Source of the DNA: an uncultured Eubacterium sp.
Lineage (GTDB): Bacteria > Bacillota > Clostridia > Lachnospirales > Lachnospiraceae
Length of the DNA: 64,000 nt
Direction of reading: 5' to 3'
NCBI GenBank assembly: GCA_934320655.1
Contig: CAKRFN010000009.1
Span: 48,644 to 112,643 of the forward strand
Position numbers and translations under genes: made by a program. This document shows positions 53,735-63,882 of this stretch, piece after piece. The first letter of the stretch is position 1. Each line of letters opens with the position of its first letter. The notes below the pieces were generated by a model. It was not told the DNA's origin. It saw nothing but the letters and a program-made list of their open reading frames with translations, and ran no database searches.

Positions 53735-53771
53735 ATGAGATCTCCTTTAAAACATACAGATGTTTATATAG

Positions 53772-53804
53772 AAAAAAAATAGGAAGTCAACTGACTTCCT
53801 ATTT
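53772..53804 (-). terminator. terminator of the minus-strand tRNA-Leu
   Basis: AAATAGGAAGTCA and TGACTTCCTATTT form a near-perfect hairpin with an eight-T tail on the minus strand. Confidence 0.9.
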
Positions 53805-53808
53805 GTAA

Positions 53809-53892
53809 TGCAGAAGATGGGACTTGAACCCACACGATATTGCTACCACAGGCACCTGAAGCCTGCGCGTCTGCCAATTCCGCCACTTCTGC
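53809..53892 (-). tRNA. tRNA-Leu (anticodon CAG)
   Basis: 84 bases folding as a class II tRNA: acceptor GCAGAAG with CTTCTGC and discriminator A, D-loop GGCGGAATTGGCAGAC, anticodon stem CAGGC/GCCTG around TTCAGGT, a long variable arm and T-loop GGTTCAAGTCC. CCA is not encoded. It reads CTG. Confidence 0.93.
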
Positions 53893-54035
53893 ATGTCGAA
53901 CTGACAAAAGCTATTCTAACTTTTTTCACCCAAGTTGTCAACCATAAATTTGAAATTTTTTTAAAAAATTTTTTACAAACATTTCCTTGACATTTCGGAT
54001 TACATTTGTTACTATAATACGGTCGTCAGACAAAT

Positions 54036-54119
54036 GCGGAAGTGTCGGAACTGGCAGACGAGCAAGACTAAGGATCTTGTGATAGCAATATCGTGTGGGT
54101 TCAAGTCCCATCTTCCGCA
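54036..54119 (+). tRNA. tRNA-Leu (anticodon AAG)
   Basis: 84 bases, class II. Acceptor GCGGAAG with CTTCCGC, anticodon stem CAAGA/TCTTG around CTAAGGA, giving AAG (A34 presumably deaminated to inosine), reading CTT/CTC. Its 3' half is nearly identical to the opposed tRNA-Leu 140 bases away, so the two form a long inverted repeat. CCA is not encoded. Confidence 0.93.
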
Positions 54120-54127
54120 TTGGTTTA

Positions 54128-54168
54128 AAAGCTGTAAACTTTGATTTTTCAAGGTTTGCGGCTTTTTT
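54128..54168 (+). terminator. terminator of the plus-strand tRNA-Leu
   Basis: AAAGCTGTAAAC pairs with GTTTGCGGCTTT through 12 positions with two G-U pairs, then T-run. Confidence 0.8.
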
Positions 54169-54207
54169 GTTTTTATCGACCAATTCCGGACAGAAGGGGG
54201 AAATCTT

Positions 54208-54483
54208 ATGATTTTTTTAGTGGAATGTATCATTGCCTGTGTTTCGTTTACGATTGCGCTGGAACTGTTGGCAGCCAGGCGCAGGGAGGTTTTTATCAAT
54301 GACTACCCGCCTGTTGTATCAGAAAAGCTGCGCGATCTGAATGTAGTCGCGGAGACACCGCCAACCAAAAAGAGTAACATCATCCGCAAGGTAATCGCAA
54401 TTATTGTTTGCACCGGTTGTGGGGCTTATTGTCTGGTTCATGCGCTAGCTGCACTGTTTCTGGTTAAATTGTTGAGCCAGTAA
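54208..54483 (+). CDS. small two-helix membrane protein (91 aa)
   Basis: GGGGGA precedes the ATG. Hydrophobic helices at 1-21 and about 60-88 flank a basic linker (ARRREVF, TPPTKKSNIIRK). The second helix holds two cysteines in CTGCGAYC. No family recognised; genuine translation is likely from the ribosome site and clean frame. Confidence 0.55.
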   Translation: MIFLVECIIACVSFTIALELLAARRREVFINDYPPVVSEKLRDLNVVAETPPTKKSNIIRKVIAIIVCTGCGAYCLVHALAALFLVKLLSQ

Positions 54484-54703
54484 TATTTTTTATATCTCGC
54501 ATACAGCCATGGCAATTTCACAATTTTCAATGTCCGCAGAACCGTTGCAGAAAATTATGCCTGATTTTATAACTATTTTTCATGATACTTATTGGTGGGA
54601 TGCCTGTCTCGAAAACCGGATTCAGCATAAACTGCAAAAAACATGGATCGTGTTGTGGAATCATGTGATACCGATGCAGACAAATCATCGCAGCCGCACA
54701 GAC

Positions 54704-54847
54704 GATGCGAGACTATTTCTGCTGGATCATAGCGGGCTGAACATTACAGATATTGCTTTTCAGTGCGGCTTTGCGTCTACCAGTTATTTTATTGCCAGAT
54801 TCAAAGAAAAAATGGGTGTCACACCGCGTGAATATAAGCTGCGGTAA
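54704..54847 (+). pseudogene. AraC-family regulator remnant (C-terminal helix-turn-helix only)
   Basis: The last 48 codons of an open frame match the second helix-turn-helix of AraC regulators (DDARLFLLDHSGLNITDIAFQCGF, then YFIARFKEKMGVTPREYK). The upstream part of the frame has no AraC features, and the sensor domain and first helix-turn-helix are missing. A broken gene. Confidence 0.75.
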
Positions 54848-55012
54848 TACCGGCGTCATACATTGATTGTACGAGAGTCATTTTTCCCGTGTATGAGTTA
54901 TATTTAGGCATTTCCTTTACTTTTCCTATATGCTTGTGCTAGAATAGAAGTAAGTCAAGACTAACCGGATAGAAAACTACAATAACCATCCGGTCAAAGG
55001 AGGAAAAGGAAT

Positions 55013-55501
55013 ATGTTAGCACAGGTATTTGTAGAGGGATTGTTACTCGGTATTTTATTGATGGGGGTCTGCGCGATCGGGATTCGAAACGGCGCAGTCG
55101 GGATGGTGCACCTCTATCATCAGGATGTGCAGGATCGCTGCGTGGAGCTGGGGCTGACCACACATGAAAACATCAAAAAGCACAGCAAACTTTTTAAAAT
55201 CATCTGCCTTCCGGGGTACATACTGTACATTCTCGTATGTGTCTACGGTGTAAATGGTGTAAAGGACTTCTGGAGCGGTTTCTGGCAGATGTTTGTGATC
55301 TTATTTATCATGAATGTGATGGACCGTTTTCTGGTTGATGAGTGGTGGGTCGGTCACACGAAGGCGTGGACGATACCGGGCACCGAAGATCTCAAGCCCT
55401 ATATCACCGGTGCAGATAAACGCAAAAAATGGATTGCCGGAACGATCAGTCTGGCTGTAATTTCGGCAGTGCTGGCAGGCATTGCGGCACTCATCGTATA
55501 G
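55013..55501 (+). CDS. integral membrane protein of unknown function (162 aa)
   Basis: Four hydrophobic segments (about 5-28, 62-82, 85-105 and 140-161) with a charged loop that includes ENIKKHSK and a second with DEWWVGHTKAW. AAAGGAGG lies just before the ATG, and TTTACT with TAGAAT at 18 bases upstream may be its promoter. It is followed 18 bases on by another small membrane gene, probably an operon. Confidence 0.65.
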   Translation: MLAQVFVEGLLLGILLMGVCAIGIRNGAVGMVHLYHQDVQDRCVELGLTTHENIKKHSKLFKIICLPGYILYILVCVYGVNGVKDFWSGFWQMFVILFIMNVMDRFLVDEWWVGHTKAWTIPGTEDLKPYITGADKRKKWIAGTISLAVISAVLAGIAALIV

Positions 55502-55519
55502 CAGGAGTTCAAGACGGAA

Positions 55520-55849
55520 ATGACAATAACAATCATTGCAACGGTTATGATTATGGTGGCGTATTTTCTCATTTTATATGGTGCGGTTGGGTTTATTCAG
55601 GATAAAAGATTTTTCTCTTCCGCACCGAAGGAGAATCTGGCTCTGATCCCCGATAAAAAGGAGCGTTTTCGGGGCGCCCATATCATCGGCTGGATCATAG
55701 AAATCATCGCCATTTTAATATTTATAGGGGCTGCTGTCCTCGGCATATGGGATGGTATCAGAAACGATTTCGGTTTTCCGGAATTTTTTGCACGGGAACG
55801 GCGAAAGCAGCTCCTATTTCGCCAATCAGATCAATTACTTTCAAAGTAA
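55520..55849 (+). pseudogene. small membrane protein, truncated by fusion to a hydrolase gene
   Basis: Residues 1-90 form a plausible protein with two helices (MTITIIATVMIMVAYFLILY and IIGWIIEIIAILIFIGAAV). After FPEFFARE the frame reads through hydrolase sequence in the wrong frame, so the native C-terminus is lost at about 55785. GGAG precedes the start. Function unknown. Confidence 0.55.
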
Positions 55850-56417
55850 ATACCGTGTGATCGCTCTGGATACAAGAGGTCACGGCAAATCTCCGAGAGG
55901 CGATGCGCCGTTTACCATTGAGCAATTTTCCTGTGATTTATACGATTTTATGAACGCACACCAGATCCCGTCCGCAATCATTTTAGGGTTCTCGGACGGT
56001 GCAAACATTGCCATGAAATTTGCAATGAAGCACCCCAATATGGTAAAGGCGCTGATCCTGAACGGCGGCAATCTCAATCCAAAGGGCGTCAAACGGACCA
56101 CGCAGCTCCCGATTGAGATCGGATATAAAATAGCCAGACACTTTGCCGCCAAATCTCCAGATGCCGGAAAAAATGCCGAAATGCTCGGCTTAATGGTGAA
56201 CGATCCGAATATCGAACCGCACGAATTATCACGGATCACGATGCCTACGCTTGTCATTTGCGGAACAAACGATATGATCAAAGAATCTCACACAAAAGAA
56301 ATCGCGGAAAATCTCCCAGACGCAACATTGACGATCCTGAAAGGAACGCACTTTATCGCAAATAAGTGCCCGGCAGAATTTAACCGGGCAGTTGATGATT
56401 TTCTCAGTCAGCGGTGA
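55752..56417 (+). pseudogene. alpha/beta hydrolase lacking its N-terminal strand
   Basis: Homology begins at about 55783 with FLHGNGESSSYF, the oxyanion loop that normally follows 20-30 residues of N-terminal strands. From there the fold is complete: DTRGHGKS, nucleophile Ser in LGFSDGAN, acid in CGTNDMI and His in LKGTHFIA. The ATG at 55752 has no ribosome site and lies in the other gene. A deletion has joined two unrelated genes here; the product is probably not made or not active. Confidence 0.75.
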
Positions 56418-56443
56418 ATATACATTCTTGAAAGGAAAAAATT

Positions 56444-57208
56444 ATGGAAAAAATCAAACGCTTGAATCGCTATCAGAAATTTATTGTACTGCTTATGATT
56501 GCTGCCATACTGATATTTACAGTCTTTTATGCGACCACCATCTCACGTGTCGGATTCCGGTATCAGGACTCCATTTTTGTACCGAGCCATGAAACTGGCA
56601 ACACGGTGTATTCCGGTAAACTCCGTGGAACGCAGGCATCTTTTACAGTGTCTGAGGATCAGACCGTTGTATTCCGGTACGGCGATAAAACCTATGACAC
56701 TTATACGGTAAAAGAAGATCCTTCTGCTGTTCCGAAAAATACAGAGCTGTCGGAAGATCTCACCGGCATAGAGCTTCTCTGTGGGGACGATATTCTATTC
56801 CGCGGGGGATTTTTGCGGGGTGGAGATCCTTTTTTGCTGTACAATGAAAATGGCGATCTGGAACTGTTCAGTCTATCCTATACATCTGGAAATGGAACCG
56901 AGCGGGATGAAAACGGAAATGTGATTGATCCGGTGGCACCGTCCGCATTTACCATACTGGAATTGCTCAATGATCCGGAACTGACGCACAAGGGCTCATG
57001 GCTTGCATGGTTTTGCGGCGTGCTCATCTGCATCGTAAATACACTGTCCATGTTGTTTGCAGACAAATTGTTCCACCTGAGCATGTCACTTCAGATCCGC
57101 AATGCAGACGACGCGGAGCCGTCTGACTGGGAGCTTGCAGGCAGATATATCAGTTGGGCGGTTCTGCCTGTCGCAGCAGTCGTATGCTTTGTGCTGGGGC
57201 TGCAGTAA
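56444..57208 (+). CDS. membrane protein of unknown function (254 aa)
   Basis: AAAGGA precedes the ATG. One helix at 12-31, an extracytoplasmic beta-rich part of about 150 residues (SGKLRGTQASFTVSEDQTVV, YGDKTYDTYTVKEDPSA), then two helices near 188-208 and 232-252. It ends one base before the stop of the convergent histidine kinase gene. No family assigned. Confidence 0.65.
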   Translation: MEKIKRLNRYQKFIVLLMIAAILIFTVFYATTISRVGFRYQDSIFVPSHETGNTVYSGKLRGTQASFTVSEDQTVVFRYGDKTYDTYTVKEDPSAVPKNTELSEDLTGIELLCGDDILFRGGFLRGGDPFLLYNENGDLELFSLSYTSGNGTERDENGNVIDPVAPSAFTILELLNDPELTHKGSWLAWFCGVLICIVNTLSMLFADKLFHLSMSLQIRNADDAEPSDWELAGRYISWAVLPVAAVVCFVLGLQ

Positions 57209-57209
57209 T

Positions 57210-59087
57210 CTACTCCTGTGCCCCAGCCTGTAACTGTTCCACCAGCACCTGATACAGCAGATCCGGATTGATCGGCTTGGATAAATGATAATTCATGCCG
57301 GCATTGATCGTCTTTTGCCGCTCCTCATCAAAGGCTTCTGCCGTCATCGCAATAATCGGAATACGGGCAGCATCCGCACGCTCCATCGCACGGATATGTC
57401 TGGTCGCCTCCAGACCGTCCATGATCGGCATACGCACATCCATCAAAATAGCTTTGATATCCCCGATCACAGACGCGGCAAACTGATCAACCGCTTCCTT
57501 TCCGTTCTTTGCGATCACAACCTCACAGCCTACCTTTTCCAACAGAATCTGTGCAACATAAGTGTTGATCTCATTGTCCTCCACGAGAAGCACCTTCACA
57601 TTTCTCAATACATCTAACGACACCTGCGTGCCATCTGCCTGCACATCCGTATCCGCGAGCGGCACGTACATCTCCACGATGAATTCCGTGCCCTTTCCAA
57701 GACAACTATGTACATCGATCGTTCCACCCATAATGTCTACCAGACTCTTTACGATCGGCAGACCCAGTCCGGTGCCCTTGACCTTATCGCCCATCTCCGT
57801 CCGTTCCTGTGAAAACGGATCATACAAATGCGGCAGAAACTCCTCGCTGATGCCGATACCGTTATCCTTGATATAAAACCGCAGACCGACCTTCTGATCC
57901 TTTTTCTCCGGTAATACCTCAGCCGTAAACTCGACCGTACCGCCCGTCGGGGTGAACTTCGCTGCATTCGACAGCAGATTAAAGAACACCTGACTGAACC
58001 GCAGACGGTCGACCCTGATACAGTCGATGCTCTCCGGCATCTCGAAAATAAATGTCAGATTGCGCTTATTCATAAGTGGCTTGATCACGGTGTTGATCGA
58101 ATTGATAAATTCCTCCCTGCTAAAAGAGTCCTCTTTTAACGTGAGATCTCCGTTCTCGATCTTACTCATATCCAATATATCGTTGATCAGTCCCAGCAGA
58201 AAATCGCTGGCAGACTCAATGTTTTGTAAATACTCCTGAATGACCGTGAGATCCTTTTCCTCACGCGCAAGATGCGTGAGCCCGATGATCGCATTCATCG
58301 GCGTGCGAATGTCATGACTCATACGTGAGAGAAATTCCGTCTTGGCATGTGCGGCAGACTCTGCCTTTTTCGCAATGACCTCCAGCTCCTCATTTTTGCG
58401 GTTAATCTGCTGATAGAGCGCTTTGCGGCGCTGATCCTCGATCGTGATATCACACCACACATAGATAACGGCATAGCTCGCATTGATGATCAGCCAGCCT
58501 GGATGCGCCAGCTGAATGCATATGATACAGACTGTCGTCACAAAAAAAGTTACCAGCAGCACCGCTGTGTGCCGCGTTCTGATTTTTTTCCAGTTGCACA
58601 GCACCAGTATAAGACCAATGACCGAATAGAGCATGATCGAGCCTACACCGACCGGCAGAAACAATATGCCTCTCGTATACTCGATATCATCCGTCAGATG
58701 AAAAAACAGACCTGTAAACGGGTTCGTCACCGCCAACAATGTATAAGCGGTATACGGAATCAGCAGATACAGTCCTGCCCTTTGCAGCCGCTTCACATCC
58801 TCGTCCCGATGAATCAGCACATAGGTATACTGTACCCACACCGCAGCCAGCAGGGGCATACTGATCACATCGATCGTCATCAGTATCTGATATACCCACC
58901 AGTTTTTTATATCATTCATCGCAATGGATGCTGCAATATCGATCACGGCATTCACAATGCTCACGATCAATACCCAGTAAAATGTCTTTGTCTGCACATC
59001 CGGATATTCTTTTTTCAAAGAATGCTCCTTGATAAGCATGATGATAAAAACTGCCATTGCAAAATAGTCTGTCTCTACATGCCACAT
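57210..59087 (-). CDS. membrane-bound hybrid histidine kinase
   Basis: 625 residues. Six or seven membrane helices in 1-212, a short coiled segment, a kinase core with phospho-acceptor His258 (RMSHDIRTPMNAIIG), N-box LLSNAAKF, G-boxes KDNGIGIS and KGTGLGLPIV, then a receiver domain (about 495-620) with Asp550 in AILMDVRMPIMDG and the Lys in SKPIN. No output domain and no partner regulator beside it, so phosphate probably passes to a protein encoded elsewhere. The signal sensed by the membrane part is unknown. Confidence 0.9.
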   Translation of the reverse strand: MWHVETDYFAMAVFIIMLIKEHSLKKEYPDVQTKTFYWVLIVSIVNAVIDIAASIAMNDIKNWWVYQILMTIDVISMPLLAAVWVQYTYVLIHRDEDVKRLQRAGLYLLIPYTAYTLLAVTNPFTGLFFHLTDDIEYTRGILFLPVGVGSIMLYSVIGLILVLCNWKKIRTRHTAVLLVTFFVTTVCIICIQLAHPGWLIINASYAVIYVWCDITIEDQRRKALYQQINRKNEELEVIAKKAESAAHAKTEFLSRMSHDIRTPMNAIIGLTHLAREEKDLTVIQEYLQNIESASDFLLGLINDILDMSKIENGDLTLKEDSFSREEFINSINTVIKPLMNKRNLTFIFEMPESIDCIRVDRLRFSQVFFNLLSNAAKFTPTGGTVEFTAEVLPEKKDQKVGLRFYIKDNGIGISEEFLPHLYDPFSQERTEMGDKVKGTGLGLPIVKSLVDIMGGTIDVHSCLGKGTEFIVEMYVPLADTDVQADGTQVSLDVLRNVKVLLVEDNEINTYVAQILLEKVGCEVVIAKNGKEAVDQFAASVIGDIKAILMDVRMPIMDGLEATRHIRAMERADAARIPIIAMTAEAFDEERQKTINAGMNYHLSKPINPDLLYQVLVEQLQAGAQE

Positions 59088-59217
59088 AATGCTCTCCCGT
59101 CCATCTGTCCTTCAAAATTTCCTACACAATTTCCATTATTGCATCTATGTTCTGAAAATACAAGTAAAATCCCATTTTTTCCTTGCATTTTGGCTAAACA
59201 GAACGCTCAGAGCAGAT

Positions 59218-59832
59218 TTACAGATTTTCCCAGTCGATTTTCTCATCCTTATAAAAATATTCTCTGTCATGCGCGCTGATCGGACGCAGCACACGGCACG
59301 GATTGCCGACCGCCACGACATTTTCCGGAATGTCCTTTGTGACAACACTTCCGGCACCGATCACCGAATTTTTACCGATCGTGACACCGGGCACAATCAC
59401 GCTGTTTGCACCAACCCATACGTTTTCACCGATATGTACGGATTTGTTATACTGGAGCAGACGGTGGCGCAGCCCCGGCTCAATCGGATGGTTTGCGGTC
59501 GCGATCGTCACATTCGGTCCGAACATCACACGGTCTCCGACATATACCTCCCCGTCGTCTACGACGGTCAGATTAAAATTGGCATAGACATAATCGCCGA
59601 AATGAATGTTTTTACCTCCCCAGTTTGCATAAAAGGGCAGCTCAATATAGCAGTTCTCGCCGCACTGTGCAAAAGTTTCTTTCATATATGCCTGTTTTTC
59701 GCGCTGCTGGGACGGCTTGAGCTGATTAAACTCCCACAGGCGGTCCATATAGCCGCCCTGCTCATCCATGATCTCGAGATCACCCGGATCATAAATCAGT
59801 TCCTGTTCCATACGTTCTTTTTGTGTCATCAT
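59218..59832 (-). CDS. maltose/galactoside-type O-acetyltransferase
   Basis: 204 residues from ATG at 59832, with GGAGTG ahead; the longer frame to 59877 lacks a ribosome site. N-terminal Mac domain (MEQELIYDPGDLEIMDE) and a left-handed helix of hexapeptide repeats (VWVGANSVIVPGVTIGKNSV, IGAGSVVTKDIP) with catalytic His in TANHPIEP. Acetylates sugars with acetyl-CoA, commonly as detoxification. Confidence 0.92.
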   Translation of the reverse strand: MMTQKERMEQELIYDPGDLEIMDEQGGYMDRLWEFNQLKPSQQREKQAYMKETFAQCGENCYIELPFYANWGGKNIHFGDYVYANFNLTVVDDGEVYVGDRVMFGPNVTIATANHPIEPGLRHRLLQYNKSVHIGENVWVGANSVIVPGVTIGKNSVIGAGSVVTKDIPENVVAVGNPCRVLRPISAHDREYFYKDEKIDWENL

Positions 59833-60086
59833 TATGCACTCCATTTCTTTTTTAGACCATCTTATCATCCGGCGCACATACTTTCAAGTGACTGTTCACG
59901 CATGGTGTGACTTACAGCATGTTCCATCTTTCTTCCTGTCTGTGCACACAAAAAACAGATTGTATGGTACAATAGAACCATTACATCATGCGCAAAACCA
60001 GCACATGATCAACATTCGTCACTCGTCAATCATACAAGCATGTTGACTCGTTTGCACTCATTACATCTATAAAGGGGATTTTTACC

Positions 60087-61409
60087 ATGAAAAAACGTGA
60101 TTCATTTAACAACAGTTGGGGCTTTATTCTCGCCTGCATCGGCTCTGCCGTCGGTATGGGTAATATCTGGATGTTTCCGACACGGGTATCCATGTACGGC
60201 GGCGGTTCTTACCTGCTACCCTATTTCCTGTTTGTCGCGCTGATCGGCTTTACCGGAGTGATCGGAGAAATGAGCTTCGGGCGGGTGACCCGTTCCGGCC
60301 CGGTCGATGCGTTCGGCTATGCCTGTGGGACAAAGGGGAAGCGGGCTGCCGGCGAGCTGCTCGGATATATCCCTGTCGTCGGCGCACTCGCCATGGCGAT
60401 CGGATATACGGTCGTTATGGGCTGGATTTTGAAATACATGATCGGTTCGTTTACTGGTGCGACACTCGCTCCCACCGATCCGGACGCATTCGCCGCGGCT
60501 TTCGGCAATATGGCATCCGCCTTTGGCAATAATATCTGGCAGATCGCGGCACTGGTGATCGGCATCGCAATTTTAATGTTCGGTGTCGGATGCGGCATCG
60601 AGAAGGCAAACAAAATCATGATGCCGGTCTTTTTTATCCTGTTTGCGATCCTCGGCATCTATGTTGCGTTCCAGCCCGGTGCGATCGACGGCTACTGCTA
60701 TATCTTCCGCATTGATCCGCAGGCGCTCGCAAATCCGGAAACTTGGATTTTTGCGCTCGGTCAGGCGTTTTTCTCCCTGTCTGTCGCAGGAAATGGCACG
60801 CTGATCTACGGCTCGTATCTGCCCGACAGCGAGGATATTCCTGCCGCAGCCGGCAGAGTCGCCTTTTTTGACACGCTCGCAGCAATGCTCGCCGCCCTTG
60901 TCATCATTCCGGCAATGGCAACGACCGGCGCACAGCTCGATCAAGGCGGCCCTGGGCTTATGTTTATTTATCTGCCCGCGCTGTTCAAATCCATGCCCGG
61001 CGGCTATCTGATCGCGATGATCTTTTTCGTCGCAGTTTTTTCTGCCGGTCTGTCCTCGCTCATCAATCTGTATGAGGCACCGATCGCCACAGTTCAGGAA
61101 AAGCTGAATCTGAGCCGCAAGGTTTCCTGCGGTCTGATCGGAGTGATCGCACTCATCGTATCGATCTGCATTCAGGGGATCGTATCCGACTGGATGGATG
61201 TGCTGTCGATCTATATCTGCCCGCTCGGCGCCGGACTCGCCGGAGTGATGTTTTTCTGGATATGTGGGAAAAAATATGTGGAAACACAGGTCAATACCGG
61301 GCGGAGCAAACCATTTACAACGGTATTTTATCCGATCTGCAAATATGTTTTCTGCCCGGTATGTGTGCTTGTTCTGATTCTCGGTATTTTACTTGGTGGA
61401 ATCGGCTGA
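60087..61409 (+). CDS. sodium-dependent transporter, NSS (SLC6-like) family
   Basis: 440 residues, about 11 membrane helices. The N-terminal sodium/substrate segment is WGFILACIGSAVGMGNIWMFP, and VAGNGTLIYGSYLP marks the helix 6 region. It imports an amino acid or related solute with sodium. AAAGGGG precedes the ATG. Its 3' end overlaps the opposing chimeric ATPase gene by 21 bases. Confidence 0.92.
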   Translation: MKKRDSFNNSWGFILACIGSAVGMGNIWMFPTRVSMYGGGSYLLPYFLFVALIGFTGVIGEMSFGRVTRSGPVDAFGYACGTKGKRAAGELLGYIPVVGALAMAIGYTVVMGWILKYMIGSFTGATLAPTDPDAFAAAFGNMASAFGNNIWQIAALVIGIAILMFGVGCGIEKANKIMMPVFFILFAILGIYVAFQPGAIDGYCYIFRIDPQALANPETWIFALGQAFFSLSVAGNGTLIYGSYLPDSEDIPAAAGRVAFFDTLAAMLAALVIIPAMATTGAQLDQGGPGLMFIYLPALFKSMPGGYLIAMIFFVAVFSAGLSSLINLYEAPIATVQEKLNLSRKVSCGLIGVIALIVSICIQGIVSDWMDVLSIYICPLGAGLAGVMFFWICGKKYVETQVNTGRSKPFTTVFYPICKYVFCPVCVLVLILGILLGGIG

Positions 61410-63407
61410 CCATTGCCAGCTCAGCAGAAATGCAGAGTTGATGATCACGAATACCGATCCGCAGTTATGTACAAGCGCTCCGATGACCGGATTCAAAATT
61501 CCGGTCATCGCCAGCACGATCGCTGCGAAGTTCAGCAGCATCGAAAATGACAGGTTAAAGTGTATTTTTTTCATCATGCGTCTGGATAGCGCAAACAGGT
61601 GCGGCAGCTCCTTGACCTCGTCATCGACCAGTGCAATGTCAGCCGCATCTACTGCGATGTCACTGCCAATGCCACCCATGGCGATGCCGACCATCGCTTT
61701 TTTGAGCGCCGGTGCGTCGTTTACACCGTCTCCGACCATACATACCGGCTGCCCCTGATGCTCGTAGCTGTCGATCAGGTTCAGCTTATCCTCCGGCAGA
61801 CAGTTCGCATGTACCTCCCGTATGCCGAGTTCTCCGGCGATCTGGTTCGCTGCTGCCTCGTGGTCTCCGGTCAGCAGCACCGGCTCAATGCCAAGCCCGA
61901 TGAAGTCCCTCACCATCTTGTAGCTCCTTGAACGCAGCGAATCCGCTAAAGCGATCACACCTGCCAACTGCCCGTCCACTGCGACTAATATCACCGTTCT
62001 GCCTTTATCCAACTGTGCCGACAATGTCTGTCCGACGCTCTGCGGGATCGTGATGCCCGCTGCGGCAAGCAGCTTCTCATTTCCCGCTAACAGATGTTTT
62101 TCGGCTACACAGACTTTTACACCCTGTCCGGGTATCATTTCAAACGCCTCCGTCTCCTGCTGAAAAATGTCCGGCTCTGCCGCTTTTTCCGGTCGATTTC
62201 CAAGCTGCCGGTAACAACTCACGACTGCCTTGCCAAGCGGATGCTCTGAATTGCGCTCCGCTGCGGCTGCATAGGCATAGATCTGCTCCTTTGTAAAATC
62301 CGCATGTAAGGAAATCACATCAACAACCTTCGGCACGCCAACGGTCAGTGTACCGGTCTTGTCAAAGCCGACACGCTTTACCTTCGCTAAGCGCTCTAAC
62401 GCATCACCCTCACGCACGAGAAATCCATGTCTGGTCGCATCTGCCGACTGTACGAGCCGGATCATCCGCTGAATAGAGGAATCCGCACCGACCTTTGTCG
62501 CGCGCATTTCAAAGGCTCCAAACTGGTTGACTGTACCACTCGATACCTCATCACCGACGGTTTTATCTACCGGAAGCGATTCTCCCGTCATGACCGCCTG
62601 ATTGATCGAAGTCTGTCCGTTCACAATCACGCCATCTACCGGTACTGTCTCACCCGGAAGTACCTTGAGAATGTCATCCAACTGAACCTCCTCGGCAGCA
62701 ATGACCGTCTCCTGTCCGTCACGCAGTCTGCGCGCAGTCGTCGGCGTGAGATGCACAAGTTTTTCGATAGCTGCACGCGCACGTGCGACAGTCAGCTCCT
62801 CTAAAAGTCCTCCAAGCTGCATGATAAATGCAACTTCTCCGGCAGCAAAATCCTCATGAATGCATACGGACGCAATCAGCGCCAATGACACGAGCACATC
62901 CGCATGATTCGTTTCATGTGCCAACGCCACAGGTAACAGGCGGAGCGACCGTTCATTCGGCACAATAGAACCGATAATATAGCCGGGAATCCCGCCATCG
63001 CCGCAGTAATCTCCTGCCATTACTGTCATAGGACTTTGCGGGTCACTCAGTACAACCGTAAACACATACTCCTGCTTCGGGAGCTGAATACCGTGCTGCT
63101 CAAAGCCAAGAAGCGTATCACGGATGCTGGCCTCACAGCTTGCCCAAAAAGGTTCGCTGCTGATTTTTTCAATCTCTGCCCGGCGAGCCTCCGTGATCTG
63201 TGCCGGGGCATAAAAGCCGCTCATTGCGGCGGCAGAAACCACGTCATAGCCGCCCTCCTGCGTTGCCGTCAAGGGAATCCCAACACACGCCCACTTAAAT
63301 TCAAAGGGCTTCATCAGCCTGTTCCGATAGATATTTTCCTTTTCGTCGGGAAGTGCAGTCATCATATCCCGATAAATCCGGTCAGACCGGATCGCTGTAA
63401 TTTTCAT
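61389..63407 (-). pseudogene. chimera: zincin (DUF2268-like) N-terminus fused to a P1B-type ATPase with internal deletion
   Basis: 672 residues from the ATG at 63407 (GGAGG ahead). Residues 1-168 are a putative zinc protease ending at its HExxH motif (LAHETNH, 164-168). From 169 it continues as a heavy-metal P-type ATPase: VLVSLALIAS, actuator TGES at 274-277, DKTGT at 349-353 and GDGVNDAP. Between SADA (324) and TRHG (325) about 60 residues are missing, namely the two helices with the CPC metal-transport motif. The N-terminal metal-binding and first helices are also gone. Both joins are in frame, but the product cannot be a working pump. Confidence 0.8.
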
Positions 63408-63450
63408 AGTAAAGCCTCCATATTGTTTCTCATGTCCGAACACAGCGTTA

Positions 63451-63882
63451 TCATACACTATGACGTAACGTGAGAGTCAAGGGGGCAAAACAATTTTTTT
63501 CGGATAAAGCTGCGGTAACGGCAGCAATGTGGACAGATTCCCAATCACTCCAGCAGAGAGAAGTGGGTTGCAGAAGGTCGCCAGAACACGCTGCGCTGTG
63601 TTTTTGAGCAGCAGCATCCGTTCCGATCGAATAGTACCCATTGCCGAGATTTTCTGAGAGCAATTTTCCCAAACAGGTATATCCCGCAACAGAAGTTTTC
63701 CCGATATGGCCATTATGCCCATTGATAAACAAAACAGCATTGTCGCCATGCTGTAAGAACCATTCTGCTTTTTCATACATGTACTGATCACGGGTAGCGT
63801 TGTAGTTATCGCTCAACTGCACCTCACAATAGGCATATATAGTTTTTGCACATTCCCTTGCGAGATCAAAGGCAGATCGCAA
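63451..63882 (-). pseudogene. erythromycin-esterase-family remnant
   Basis: Residues 1-90 match the middle of erythromycin-esterase-like proteins (NATRDQYMYEKAEWFLQ, INGHNGHIGKTSVAGYTCLG, YYSIGTDA). After that (near 63613) the sequence loses similarity, and nothing of the family lies upstream of the TTG at 63882. Both ends are missing, so this is a relic. The last 118 bases of the window hold nothing I recognise. Confidence 0.7.

Noticed and set aside
53987..54018. Promoter of the plus-strand tRNA-Leu from TTGACA and TATAAT
   Set aside because: The boxes are perfect but 20 bases apart, outside the normal range; the real -35 element is uncertain.
58347..59279. A 310-codon plus-strand frame
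   Set aside because: Antisense to the hybrid histidine kinase; His/Cys/Arg-rich with no domain.
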